From NCBI RefSeq assembly GCF_037154085.1, contig NZ_JBANRM010000005.1, positions 124,001 to 188,000 on the forward strand: a stretch of DNA of 64,000 bases, written 5' to 3'. The stretch comes from Andeanibacterium fulvum (GTDB lineage Bacteria; Pseudomonadota; Alphaproteobacteria; Sphingomonadales; Sphingomonadaceae). Of the stretch, positions 7,299-15,876 are shown in pieces. The position numbers and the translations under genes were made by a program. Numbering within the stretch: the first letter of the stretch is position 1; each line of letters opens with the position of its first letter. The notes beneath the pieces are model-generated. The model was not told the DNA's origin and searched no databases. It saw nothing but the letters and a program-made list of their open reading frames with translations.

Positions 7299-9037
7299 TC
7301 GCACGCGTGGCGGCCGCGCTGGCGGCATGTGTCCTCGCGGCGTCCCCCGCCGCGGCCGACACGCTGGTCGACAACATCAATGGCATCTCCGTGTCGCGCG
7401 ATGGCACGGTGACCCAGTTCGGCGGCATGATAATCCGCGATGACGGGGTGATCCGCCAGATCCTGAAGCGCGGGGAACAACCGCTTACCCCCTATCAGTA
7501 TCATTTCGACGGGCAGGGCAAGACGGTCGTCCCCGGCATGATCGATGCCCATCTCCACCTGATGGATGTCGGCTTTCAGGCGCTGACGCTGGACCTGTCC
7601 GAAGCCGCCTCCCTTGCCGAAGCCCAGGCGAAGATCGCCGCCTATGCCGCCAAGTTCCCCAACCGGGCGTGGATCATCGGCACGGGGTGGAATCAGGAGA
7701 AATGGGGCCTCGGCCGCTTCCCGACCGCCGCCGAACTCGACGCGGCCGTGGCGGATCGCCCCGTCTGGCTCAGCCGGGTGGATGGCCATGCCGGCTGGGC
7801 CAACAGCAAGGCGCTGCAGATGGCAGGCGTCACGGCCAAGACGGCCGACCCCGAAGGCGGCCGGATCATTCGCACCGCGCCCACGCGCAATCCGGCGGGC
7901 GTTCTGGTAGACAATGCGCAGAAGCTGATCGACGCCAAAGTTCCCAAGCCGCGCCCGGAAGACCGCGACCTGGCCTTCCTCACCGCGCAAGACATGCTGA
8001 TCCGCCAGGGCGTGACGGCCGTGGCCGATATGGGCATCTCCATCGACGACTGGCAATCCTATCGCCGTGCGGGCGACAGCGGCCAGCTGCGCATCCGCAT
8101 CATGGCCTATGCCGGCAGCGTGGAGGACATGGCCTTGATCGGCGGCCCCGGCCCCACGCCCTGGCTCTATGACGACCGGCTGCGACTGAACGGGATCAAG
8201 CTGTATCTCGATGGCGCGCTGGGATCGCGCGGGGCGTGGCTCAAGGCGCCCTATGCCGACGATCCGGGCAATAGCGGCCTGCAGCTGCTCAACCCCACGC
8301 AATTGCGCAACATCATGAGCCGCGCGGCGCTCGACAAGTTCCAGGTGGCGATCCACGCGATCGGCGATGCCGCCAATGCCGAAGCCCTGAGTGCGATCGA
8401 CGAAATGACCGATACCTATACGGGCGACCGGCGGTGGCGCATCGAACATGCGCAAGTGGTCGATCCGGCGGACTTCGCCCGCTTTGCCGAGGAAGGCGCG
8501 ATTGCCTCCATGCAGCCGACGCACCAGACGAGCGACCGCCTGATGGCCGAGGCACGGCTGGGGCCGGACCGGCTGGCGGGCGCCTATGCCTGGCGCTCCA
8601 TGCTCGATGCCAAGGTGCCGCTGGCCTTCGGCTCGGACGCGCCTGTGGAACTGCCCCGCCCCTTCGAAGGCATTGCGGCAGCGGTGACGCGGGAGGACAA
8701 GGATGGCCAGCCCTTCGGCGGATGGCAGCCGCAGCAGGTCATCGGCCGGGAACAGGCGCTTGCAGCCTATACGGCGGGCGCAGCCTATGCCGGCTTTGCC
8801 GACGGGCGCTTCGGCCAGCTGACCGAAGGCGAGCGGGCGGACTTTCTGGTGGTGGATCAGGACCCGTTCCTGACCAGCACGCAGGACCTGCGCAACACCA
8901 AGGTGCTGCAGGTATGGATCAACGGCACGCAGGTGTTCGACGCCGCAACCGCCGCCCCGCTGGAGATCAAGCAGGACGAGGCAATGAAGAGCTTCGATCT
9001 GGGGGAGACAAGCTCCTCGACGGAAGAAGGACGGTAA
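7295..9037 (+). CDS. Exported metal-dependent amidohydrolase (YtcJ/Amidohydro_3 type)
   Basis: The 580-residue precursor begins MIARVAAALAACVLAASPAAADT, a clear signal peptide with cleavage near residue 22, so it probably acts in the periplasm. Metal-binding motifs of the amidohydrolase superfamily are present: the HLHLMD (HxH) motif near residue 87, a KLYLDGALGSRGAWL strand, HAIGDAAN, EHAQVV and the terminal SDAPVELP aspartate. This matches the YtcJ-like subfamily, whose known members hydrolyse N-substituted amides or formamides. Substrate is unknown. The ATG overlaps the upstream dehydrogenase stop (ATGA at 7295-7298), which implies coupled translation, though one product is cytoplasmic and the other exported. 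Confidence 0.87.
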   Translation: MIARVAAALAACVLAASPAAADTLVDNINGISVSRDGTVTQFGGMIIRDDGVIRQILKRGEQPLTPYQYHFDGQGKTVVPGMIDAHLHLMDVGFQALTLDLSEAASLAEAQAKIAAYAAKFPNRAWIIGTGWNQEKWGLGRFPTAAELDAAVADRPVWLSRVDGHAGWANSKALQMAGVTAKTADPEGGRIIRTAPTRNPAGVLVDNAQKLIDAKVPKPRPEDRDLAFLTAQDMLIRQGVTAVADMGISIDDWQSYRRAGDSGQLRIRIMAYAGSVEDMALIGGPGPTPWLYDDRLRLNGIKLYLDGALGSRGAWLKAPYADDPGNSGLQLLNPTQLRNIMSRAALDKFQVAIHAIGDAANAEALSAIDEMTDTYTGDRRWRIEHAQVVDPADFARFAEEGAIASMQPTHQTSDRLMAEARLGPDRLAGAYAWRSMLDAKVPLAFGSDAPVELPRPFEGIAAAVTREDKDGQPFGGWQPQQVIGREQALAAYTAGAAYAGFADGRFGQLTEGERADFLVVDQDPFLTSTQDLRNTKVLQVWINGTQVFDAATAAPLEIKQDEAMKSFDLGETSSSTEEGR

Positions 9038-9086
9038 GGTTCCAGTTCTTCTCCGGATCGACCGGCGGTTCATTGGGAAAGATAGA

Positions 9087-9105
9087 TCCTGAAACAAGTT
9101 CAGGA
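9087..9105. repeat. Small palindromic repeat TCCTGAA-N5-TTCAGGA
   Basis: A perfect 7-bp inverted repeat with a 5-nt centre lies in the gap between the convergent amidohydrolase and tatC genes. The sequence GATCCTGAAACAAGTTCAGGATGAC resembles a palindromic intergenic motif commonly met in proteobacterial genomes. It has no T-tail, so terminator function is doubtful. Confidence 0.55.
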
Positions 9106-9132
9106 TGACGGCAGGGGTCCGGCGAGAGACCG

Positions 9133-9969
9133 TCAGCCTTCCTTCGCTGCCTGAGCCGCCGCTTCCGCAGCAGCCTCGGCGGCTTCCGCTGCTTCCTCCG
9201 CCGCCTTTTCCTTCGCCCGCTTGCGTTCCGAGAACATCATCAGCAGCAGCGATGCCTCGAACAGCACCAGCAGTGGCGCGGCCAGCATCAGCTGCGAAGC
9301 CACATCGGGCGGCGTGATGAGCGCCGCGATAATGAAGATGATCACGATCACATAGCGCCGCGCGCCCACCAGCTGCGCACGCGTAACCAGCCCCGCCGTA
9401 TTGAGCAGGAGCAGCAGCACCGGCAGCAGGAAGCTGATCCCGAATGCCAGGATGAAACGCATCACCAGATCGAGATAATCGCCCATCGCGGGCAGGGCTT
9501 CCTGATCCAGCCCGCCCGCCGTGCCTTCAAAGCCCAGGAACCATTTGAAGGCCGTGGGCATGACCACATAATAGGCAAGCGAGGCCCCGGCGAGGAACAG
9601 GATCGGAGTGGCGAAGAGGAAGGGCAGGAACGCCTTCTTTTCCTTCGCATAGAGGCCCGGGGCAACGAAGGCCCAGAGCTGGTTGGCGATCACCGGGAAG
9701 CTGATGAAGAAGGCGGCGAACAGGGCCACCTTGATCTCCACGAAGAAGGCTTCGTAGAGCTTCGTATAGACCAGCCTGCCCTGCCCAGCCGGGAAGGCAT
9801 TGGTCAGCGGGACCACGAGGAACCCGAAGATGTCGCGCGCAAAATAGAGGCACACGCCGAAGGCCACCAGCAGCGCGGCGACGCAGCGCACCAGGCGCGC
9901 GCGCAATTCGATCAAATGATCGAGCAGCGGCGCCTGTGAATCGTCGATTTCGCGGATCTTGAACACCAT
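9133..9969 (-). CDS. tatC: Sec-independent protein translocase TatC
   Basis: The 278-residue inner-membrane protein is the twin-arginine signal receptor of the Tat translocase. The start contains the diagnostic HLIELRARLVRC cytoplasmic motif, and six hydrophobic segments follow, with FVAPGLYAKEKKAFLPF in the first periplasmic/cytoplasmic loop region. The final ~35 residues are an Ala/Glu/Lys-rich charged tail (AAEEAAEAAEAAAEAA). Such tails vary between lineages. It is the last gene of tatA-tatB-tatC, 3 bp after tatB, and ends convergently with the amidohydrolase. Confidence 0.95.
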   Translation of the reverse strand: MVFKIREIDDSQAPLLDHLIELRARLVRCVAALLVAFGVCLYFARDIFGFLVVPLTNAFPAGQGRLVYTKLYEAFFVEIKVALFAAFFISFPVIANQLWAFVAPGLYAKEKKAFLPFLFATPILFLAGASLAYYVVMPTAFKWFLGFEGTAGGLDQEALPAMGDYLDLVMRFILAFGISFLLPVLLLLLNTAGLVTRAQLVGARRYVIVIIFIIAALITPPDVASQLMLAAPLLVLFEASLLLMMFSERKRAKEKAAEEAAEAAEAAAEAAAQAAKEG

Positions 9970-9972
9970 GGC

Positions 9973-10377
9973 TCAGTTCTTTTCGGGGTCGGCCGGTGCG
10001 GGCGGAGTTGCAGGTGCGGCATCGTCGGCGACGCGTGCCTCGGCCGAAGCGGGCGGCGGAGCGTCTACCGGTGCGTCAGGAACAGGCGGCAACGGCACCA
10101 TTTCGGCGCCCCCGCCATTGGCGGCATTGGGCTGTTCCGCATCGGGGTGCTGTTCCATCACCCGGCGGTTCTGCTCCTGCCACTTCTTCTCCATTTCCTC
10201 CAGTTCGGCCTCGCGGATCATGGTCTCGACCCCGGCTCGAAAGTGGTTGGAAACGCGCCGGATCTTGCCGATCCAGCGGCCGGCTGTCCTCAGCGCGGCG
10301 GGCAAATCCTTGGGGCCGATGACGAGTATCGCCACGACCACGATGACCAGCAGCTCTTGCGCGCCGATATCGAACAT
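9973..10377 (-). CDS. tatB: Sec-independent protein translocase TatB
   Basis: A 134-residue protein with one N-terminal membrane helix (MFDIGAQELLVIVVVAILVIGPKDLP) and the GPKDLP turn before an amphipathic helix, both characteristic of TatB, which with TatC binds twin-arginine precursors. The C-terminal half is Pro/Ala/Glu-rich and probably disordered. It lies between tatA and tatC with gaps of 31 bp and 3 bp. Confidence 0.94.
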   Translation of the reverse strand: MFDIGAQELLVIVVVAILVIGPKDLPAALRTAGRWIGKIRRVSNHFRAGVETMIREAELEEMEKKWQEQNRRVMEQHPDAEQPNAANGGGAEMVPLPPVPDAPVDAPPPASAEARVADDAAPATPPAPADPEKN

Positions 10378-10408
10378 TGTCCTAGCAGGGGCGAACCCCC
10401 GTCCTCAT

Positions 10409-10642
10409 TCAGCTGGAGGTCGAATTGTCGGGCGACTTCGCCTCGGCAGCATCGGCCTGACCATTTCTGGCGGCATCGATCCGGGCCGAAGGCGCAGCGG
10501 GCGTGTCATCATCGTTCAGGCCCTTGCGAAAGCTTTTCACGCCCTTGCCGAAATCGCCCATCATTTCGGAAATCCGGCCACGGCCGAACAGCACGAGGAT
10601 GACGAGCGCGATTATCAGGATCTGGAACGGCCCGATATTCAT
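10409..10642 (-). CDS. tatA: Sec-independent protein translocase TatA
   Basis: A 77-residue protein with an N-terminal membrane helix (IGPFQILIIALVILVLFG) followed by the RGRISEMMGDFGKGVKSFRKG amphipathic region, the signature of TatA, the pore-forming Tat subunit. The ATG at 10642 has GGAG 9 nt upstream and is preferred over the TTG at 10651. It is first of the tat genes and 33 bp downstream of scpB, so it is probably read from the scpA/scpB transcript. Confidence 0.94.
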   Translation of the reverse strand: MNIGPFQILIIALVILVLFGRGRISEMMGDFGKGVKSFRKGLNDDDTPAAPSARIDAARNGQADAAEAKSPDNSTSS

Positions 10643-10675
10643 TATTGGCAACTCCGATGTCTACCGCGCGGTCCC

Positions 10676-11368
10676 TTAGCCCAGTTCGCCGGGCTTATCC
10701 AGCATTGCAGCGTCATCCGGGTCAGTCCGATCAGTTTCCAGGGCCGGTTCAGCCTCTTCCCGTGCTTCGCGCTCCTCCCCGCTTGTCATAAGTGCATCAT
10801 ATGCATCGTCGACCGGGTCGAGCAGACCCGCCGCGCGCAACTCGTCGATGCCCGGCAAGTCGCGCCGCGACTCGAGCGAGAAGTGGCTCAGGAACTCCGG
10901 CGTGGTGGCATAGATCACCGGGCGGCCGGGCACTTCACGCCGCCCCGCCACGCGCACCCAACCCGCTTCCATAAGCACGTCCAGCGTGCCGCTGCTGGTC
11001 TGCACTCCGCGGATCGCCTCGATCTCGGCGCGGCTGACAGGCTCGTGATAGGCGACGATCGCCAGCACTTCGGTTGCCGCGCGGGAAAGGCGGCGGGCGT
11101 GTTCCCGCTCGCGGCGCAGCAGATGGGCCAGATCGGGCGCGGTCTGGAACTGCCAGCGCTTGCCCCGCTCCACCAGCCGGATGCCGCGCCGGGCATAATG
11201 GGCTTCCAGTTCCTTCAGCGCTTCGCGTACGTCGGCCCCGCCGAGATGGGCGGAAATGGCATCCATGCTCAGCGCCTCTTCCGCCGCGAACAGGGTCGCC
11301 TCCACTGCGCGCACCAGATCGTCCGCTTCCGGGCGGGTTCCGGCTTCGGGTGGCAATTCCTCGCTCAT
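10676..11368 (-). CDS. scpB: Segregation and condensation protein ScpB
   Basis: The 230-residue protein has the two winged-helix domains of ScpB, a kleisin-associated subunit of the SMC-ScpAB condensin. Recognisable segments are VEATLFAAEEALSMDAI, LSRAATEVLAIVAYHEPVSRAEIEAIRGVQ and the TTPEFLSHF end of the second domain. An acidic C-terminal tail follows. The start ATG overlaps the scpA stop by 4 bp (11365-11368), which fits stoichiometric synthesis of the two partners. Confidence 0.94.
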   Translation of the reverse strand: MSEELPPEAGTRPEADDLVRAVEATLFAAEEALSMDAISAHLGGADVREALKELEAHYARRGIRLVERGKRWQFQTAPDLAHLLRREREHARRLSRAATEVLAIVAYHEPVSRAEIEAIRGVQTSSGTLDVLMEAGWVRVAGRREVPGRPVIYATTPEFLSHFSLESRRDLPGIDELRAAGLLDPVDDAYDALMTSGEEREAREEAEPALETDRTDPDDAAMLDKPGELG

Positions 11369-12183
11369 GCCTTGATCCGCCTGAGATGCATGGGGCCGAA
11401 AATCTCTTCCTGCCGGATTTCCGCCTTGCCCAGCCGCGCCAGTTCCAGCGCGGCGACGAAGCTGGAGGCAAGGGCCGAACGTTGCAGCTTTTTGTCCGGC
11501 CCACCGGGCAGGAATTCGCGCAGTTCCATCCAGTCCAGCGTGACGCCCAGCATGGCGGAGACCCGGTCGAGCGCCGAATCCAGCGTCATCACCATGCGAT
11601 CACGCACCATGTGCACTGCCGGCTGGGTACGGGCCTTTACCTGGCCATAGGCCTGGATCAGGTCGAACCAGTCGCATTGCCACAAATTCTTGCGGTCGAC
11701 CCGGAGCCCCTCCGGCGCGCCGCGCAGGAACACATCCCGCCCGATCCGGTCGCGCGCCATCAGCCGGGCGGCCGCCTCGCGCATCGCGCCCAGCCGCTGC
11801 AGGCGCAATTGCAGGCGCAGGGCCAGTTCTTCGGGGCTGGGATCTTCCTGCTCGTCCTTGGGCAGCAGCATAGCGGATTTGAGATAGGCGAGCCATGCGG
11901 CCATCACGAGATAATCGGCGGCCAGTTCCAGCTTCAGTGCCTCGGCCCGCTCGATATAGGCGATATATTGGTCGACCAGGGCGAGGATCGAGATGCTCTT
12001 GAGATCGACCTTCTGCCGCCTTGCCAGATCGAGCAGCAGATCGAGCGGCCCTTCCCACCCATCGAGTTCGAGATAGAGCGCCTCTTCCTCGTTCGATGTG
12101 CCCTGATTTGAAGGGAACTCCCAGGCATCGTCCTGCGGCAGGGGCGGGATGTCAGCTTCGAGGGGGAGTTCCTCCTCGCTCAT
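11365..12183 (-). CDS. scpA: Segregation and condensation protein ScpA
   Basis: A 272-residue kleisin of the SMC condensin complex. The N-terminal domain contains LELDGWEGPLDLLLDLARRQKVDLKSI, the family's most conserved block, and the IEFVAYIERAE-like helix (YIAYIERAEALKLELAADYLVMAAWLAYLKS) that contacts SMC. The C-terminal winged helix ends in RLGKAEIRQEEIFGPMHL. It overlaps nagZ upstream and scpB downstream by 4 bp each. The first ~30 residues are acidic and variable. Confidence 0.94.
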   Translation of the reverse strand: MSEEELPLEADIPPLPQDDAWEFPSNQGTSNEEEALYLELDGWEGPLDLLLDLARRQKVDLKSISILALVDQYIAYIERAEALKLELAADYLVMAAWLAYLKSAMLLPKDEQEDPSPEELALRLQLRLQRLGAMREAAARLMARDRIGRDVFLRGAPEGLRVDRKNLWQCDWFDLIQAYGQVKARTQPAVHMVRDRMVMTLDSALDRVSAMLGVTLDWMELREFLPGGPDKKLQRSALASSFVAALELARLGKAEIRQEEIFGPMHLRRIKA

Positions 12184-13199
12184 GCCGGCTCCCCGGCCAG
12201 GGCGAGAAGTGCGTCCCTCTTGGCGAGCAACGCGGCCTGCTCGGGGCCGTTCTGCCCCCCTTCGGCGGCGTTGAGCGCGTGATCGAGCCGCGTCGCCGTC
12301 ACCTCGTTCATGGCGGGCAAGGTGCTCGCAATGCCCACCATGTCATCCATTTTCGCCCAGCAATTCAATGCCAGGTCGCAGCCCGCGGCAATCGCCCGGG
12401 CAGCGCGTTCCGGGACGGAGCCAGTCAGCGCCTCCATGTCGAGATCGTCGGTCAGCAGCAGCCCGCCAAAGCCGATCCGCTTGCGGATGATCTCGCCCAC
12501 CACGAAGGGGGAAAGCGTCCCGGCATTCTCATCGTCCCAGGCGCGGTAACGGATATGCGCCGTCATCCCCACCGGCGTATCGGCCAGAGCGCGGAACGGG
12601 GCGAGATCGATCTCCAGTTCCTCTTCGCTCGCTTCCACCACCGGCAGGGCCTTGTGGCTGTCCGCCATGGCGCGGCCGTGGCCGGGCATATGCTTGATGC
12701 AGCCCGCCACACCGGCGCCGGCGAGCCCCTGAAGCACCGCCTTGCCAAGCGCAGCTACGCGCATCGGCTCGCTGCCCAGCGCCCGGTCTCCGATCACGTC
12801 ATGCGCACCGGGCTGACGGACATCGAGCGAGGGATGGCAATCGACGGTGATGCCCACTTCGGCCAGATCGATCCCCAGTGCCTGCGCATTGGACCGTGCC
12901 GCTTCGATCGCGCTGGCGGGCGCAAGATCGTAGAGCCGGTCGAACACTTCACCGGGCGGGAAGGCCAGCCAGTGCGGCGGCTTCATCCGCGCGACCCGCC
13001 CACCTTCCTGGTCGATGCAGATGAACAGCCGTTCCCGACCGTGGATTTCCCGCAAGCTATCGGTCAGCGCGCGCAACTGTTCGCGGCTTTCGACATTGCG
13101 GCCGAACAGGATGTAGCCCGCCGGATCGCAGTCGCGGAAAAACGCCCGCTCATCGGCGGTCAGCCGCAGTCCGGAAAGGCCGAAGATCGCTGGCGTCAT
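12180..13199 (-). CDS. nagZ: Beta-N-acetylhexosaminidase, GH3
   Basis: A 339-residue cytoplasmic glycosidase that removes GlcNAc from anhydro-muropeptides during cell-wall recycling. Diagnostic pieces are IDQEGGRVARMK near residue 60, the KHMPGHGRAMADSH loop carrying the Asp-His acid/base dyad, and LLTDDLDMEAL with the nucleophile aspartate. ATG at 13199 (MTPAIFGLSG) is chosen over the TTG two codons upstream. Its stop overlaps the scpA start (ATGA), placing a peptidoglycan-recycling gene in one transcript with condensin and Tat genes, an arrangement common in this group. Confidence 0.93.
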   Translation of the reverse strand: MTPAIFGLSGLRLTADERAFFRDCDPAGYILFGRNVESREQLRALTDSLREIHGRERLFICIDQEGGRVARMKPPHWLAFPPGEVFDRLYDLAPASAIEAARSNAQALGIDLAEVGITVDCHPSLDVRQPGAHDVIGDRALGSEPMRVAALGKAVLQGLAGAGVAGCIKHMPGHGRAMADSHKALPVVEASEEELEIDLAPFRALADTPVGMTAHIRYRAWDDENAGTLSPFVVGEIIRKRIGFGGLLLTDDLDMEALTGSVPERAARAIAAGCDLALNCWAKMDDMVGIASTLPAMNEVTATRLDHALNAAEGGQNGPEQAALLAKRDALLALAGEPA

Positions 13200-13308
13200 G
13201 GGCAAAGAGGCTCGCAGCTATGCGCCGTTTCCGCAAGCGGGGCGCGCGCACGGATGTGGAAATTCACTTTGGGAGGTCCTCGGGGTACGTCCCCGGTGAG
13301 AGAGCGTC

Positions 13309-14010
13309 TTACGGCTTCACCTGGCAAGCACCACCCGACGCCTTGAGGCTGTTGCACAGCGCATTGGCTCCAGCCACATCGCCTGCCACCGCCTGCAGGC
13401 GATAGACCTTGCCGATATCGGCCTGCCCTTCGACCACGCGGTGACTGACGCCGTGCAGCACCTCATATTTCGTCGCCAGCTTCTGCCAGCCCTGCTCCGC
13501 GCTCTCGCGCGAGGAATAGGCGCCGACCTGCACGCCGACGCCGCCCTTCGCGCTATCCGAAATGGGCGAGGCAGCCTTGGTGTCGATGCTGGGACGCGGC
13601 AGGTCTTCCTCCGCCAGCTTGGCTTCGCGGGTCTTGCCCTCGGCCACGGCGAAGCTGGTATCGCCAGTGCCGGCAAAGGTCTTGCCGCCGGGATCTTCGG
13701 GCTTGCTCTTGTAGGGGCCTTCGGGCGCCTCGATCGTGCTGCCATCTGCCATCAGCGTCGGATCGGAGCGTTCGCGCGTGAACCACCAGATCGCACCCAC
13801 AATCAGCGCAACGGCAAGCAGGCCGATGACCGCAAGGGCAGCGATGCGGGCGGTATCCACACCCTCATCCTCGTAATCGTCGTCGCTTTCGAGCCAGGGC
13901 AGCTGGTCTTCGCCATCTTCCAGCGCAAGCCGGCCTGCCGGCGCGGCACTTGCCCCGCCCTGGCCGCCCCACGGTTCGTTATCATCGCCGTACTGATCGC
14001 CGATCGCCAT
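13309..14010 (-). CDS. SPOR-domain membrane protein
   Basis: The 233-residue protein has an acidic cytoplasmic N-terminus (about residues 1-52), one membrane helix (IAALAVIGLLAVALIVGAIWW, about 55-75), a Pro/Lys-rich periplasmic linker and a C-terminal SPOR domain (VQVGAYSSRESAEQGWQKL and VYRLQAVAGDVAGANALC). SPOR domains bind denuded peptidoglycan at division septa. The two cysteines near the end (ALCNSLKASGGACQVKP) match the usual SPOR position. It sits 3 bp after argS and 109 bp before nagZ, consistent with one operon. Its exact role, for instance a divisome regulator, is not known. Confidence 0.88.
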   Translation of the reverse strand: MAIGDQYGDDNEPWGGQGGASAAPAGRLALEDGEDQLPWLESDDDYEDEGVDTARIAALAVIGLLAVALIVGAIWWFTRERSDPTLMADGSTIEAPEGPYKSKPEDPGGKTFAGTGDTSFAVAEGKTREAKLAEEDLPRPSIDTKAASPISDSAKGGVGVQVGAYSSRESAEQGWQKLATKYEVLHGVSHRVVEGQADIGKVYRLQAVAGDVAGANALCNSLKASGGACQVKP

Positions 14011-14013
14011 GTC

Positions 14014-15759
14014 TTACAGCTCCTCGACGGCCTCCACGCCCAGCAGGCTGAGGCCGTTCTTCACAACCTGCCCGATTTGCTGGCCGAGGAAAAGCCTCGC
14101 CCCGGTCAGTTCGGGCTGATCCGTAAGAATGAAGCGCTTGGAAGGATCGTCATTGCCCAGGTTCCAATAGGCATGGAACGCGGCGGCGAGATCGTAGAGG
14201 AAGAAGGCAATGCGGTGCGGCTCGCGCGCGACGGCCGCAGCTTCCACCATGCGGGGGAACTGCGCGGCATGCTTAACCAAGGCCAGCTCTTCCGCGCCAA
14301 GCAGGTCGATATGCGCATTCGACGGCGAGAGCCCCTCGGCCTCGGCCTTGCGCAAGGTCGAGCGGATACGTGCATGGGCATATTGCACGTAGAAGACCGG
14401 GTTGTCCTTGCTGGCTTCGACCACCTTGTCGAAGTCGAAGTCCATCTGCGCGTCGGGCTTGCGAGTGAGCATGGTGAAACGCACCACGTCCTTGCCGACC
14501 ATTTCGACCACATCCGCCAGCGTCACGAAGGTGCCCGCCCGCTTGCTCATCTTGAACGGCTGGCCGCCCTTCAGGAGCTGGACCATCTGCACCAGCTTGA
14601 CCTCGAACGGCGTGGGTTCGCCATCCGCGCCGGTCATGGCGGCAACGGCGGCCTTGATGCGCTTCACCGTACCGGCATGGTCAGCGCCCCAGATATCGAC
14701 CAGCGCGTCGGCTTCCTGCGCCTTCTGGTAGTGATAGGCCAGGTCCGCGCCGAAATAGGTCCAGGTGCCGTCGCTCTTCTTGATCGGGCGGTCCTGATCG
14801 TCGCCGAACTGGGTCGACTTGAACAGCGGCAGTTCGACCGGCTCCCAATCCTCGGGCGTCTTGCCCTTGGGCGCTTCGAGCACGCCGTCATAAACGAGGC
14901 CCTTGGAGCGCAGCCACGCCTCGGCCTCATCCGGCTTGCCCGAAGCCTGCAATTCGGCCTCGGACGAGAACACTTCATGGACGATACCGAGCCGGGCAAG
15001 GTCGGCGCGGATCATGTCCATCATCGCCGCAACCGCCTTTTCACGGAACAGCGCAAGCCATTCCGCTTCCGGCGCCTTGGCGTATCTGTCGCCGAATTCG
15101 CTGGCCAGCGCCTGACCGACCGGGACCAGATAGTCGCCCGGATAAAGGCCCGCGGGGATTTCCCCGACATCTTCGCCCAATGCCTCGCGGTAGCGGATAT
15201 GCACCGAGCGGGCGAGGACCTGCACCTGCGCTCCCGCGTCATTCACGTAATATTCGCGCGTCACCTTGTGACCGGCGAATTCGAGCAGTGTCGCCAGAGC
15301 ATCGCCGACGACCGCACCGCGGCAGTGGCCCATATGCATCGGCCCGGTGGGGTTGGCCGAAACATATTCGACATTCACCGTCTTGCCGCCGCCCATGGTG
15401 GAACGGCCATAATCGCCGCCCAGCGCGGCAATGGCGCGCAGTTCGTCGAGCCATGCCGCATCGGACACGCGCAGATTGATGAAGCCCGGCCCGGCGATCT
15501 CGGTGGAGGTCACTTCCGGCAGCGCTTCCAGCCTTGCCGTGATCTCGCCCGCCAGCGCACGCGGATTGGTTCCGGCGGGCTTGGCCAGCACCATCGCGGC
15601 ATTGGTGGCCAGATCGCCATGCGAGGGATCGCGCGGCGGCTCCACCGTCACGTTGGCGCGCGACAGGCCGGCGGGCAACGCCCCGTCCTGTTCGAGCGCG
15701 TCGAGGACATCTGCGAGATGGGCCGCAAAGGCGGCATGGATCGTCTTGGTTGCGGACAT
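14014..15759 (-). CDS. argS: Arginyl-tRNA synthetase
   Basis: A 581-residue class I synthetase that charges tRNA-Arg. Seen are the N-terminal Add-1 domain with PPRDPSHGDLATNAAMVLAK, the HIGH-equivalent HMGH in SANPTGPMHMGHCRG near residue 126, the WGADHAGTVKR loop and KMSKRAGTFVTL, a complete KMSK unlike the degenerate form in some ArgRS. The DALR anticodon-binding domain ends the protein. The start MSATKTIHAAF is ATG at 15759. It is first in the argS-SPOR-nagZ-scpAB-tatABC block; a hairpin-rich region lies upstream. Confidence 0.96.
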   Translation of the reverse strand: MSATKTIHAAFAAHLADVLDALEQDGALPAGLSRANVTVEPPRDPSHGDLATNAAMVLAKPAGTNPRALAGEITARLEALPEVTSTEIAGPGFINLRVSDAAWLDELRAIAALGGDYGRSTMGGGKTVNVEYVSANPTGPMHMGHCRGAVVGDALATLLEFAGHKVTREYYVNDAGAQVQVLARSVHIRYREALGEDVGEIPAGLYPGDYLVPVGQALASEFGDRYAKAPEAEWLALFREKAVAAMMDMIRADLARLGIVHEVFSSEAELQASGKPDEAEAWLRSKGLVYDGVLEAPKGKTPEDWEPVELPLFKSTQFGDDQDRPIKKSDGTWTYFGADLAYHYQKAQEADALVDIWGADHAGTVKRIKAAVAAMTGADGEPTPFEVKLVQMVQLLKGGQPFKMSKRAGTFVTLADVVEMVGKDVVRFTMLTRKPDAQMDFDFDKVVEASKDNPVFYVQYAHARIRSTLRKAEAEGLSPSNAHIDLLGAEELALVKHAAQFPRMVEAAAVAREPHRIAFFLYDLAAAFHAYWNLGNDDPSKRFILTDQPELTGARLFLGQQIGQVVKNGLSLLGVEAVEEL

Positions 15760-15803
15760 GGTTCTGGCCGTTAGCCTGTTTGCTGAATGGGGAAAAGCGC
15801 CCA

Positions 15804-15873
15804 GCCGCCATAAGGCGGCCGGATCGCGCGCGGGGCCTCGCGGCCCGTCAGGCTCTCCCTCACCGGGAGAGCC
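15804..15873. other. Three consecutive hairpins between argS and the upstream lipoprotein gene
   Basis: Three perfect inverted repeats follow each other: GCCGCC-N4-GGCGGC (15804-15819), GGGCC-TCGC-GGCCC (15833-15846) and GGCTCTCCC-N5-GGGAGAGCC (15851-15873). None has a T-run. They follow the lipoprotein stop and precede argS on the minus strand, so they may terminate the former or structure the leader of the latter. Confidence 0.5.
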
Positions 15874-15876
15874 GGT

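Noticed and set aside
9087..9105. Palindrome considered as a terminator for the amidohydrolase gene or tatC
   Set aside because: The stem is only 7 bp and neither strand has a T-run; a dispersed palindromic repeat is the simpler reading.
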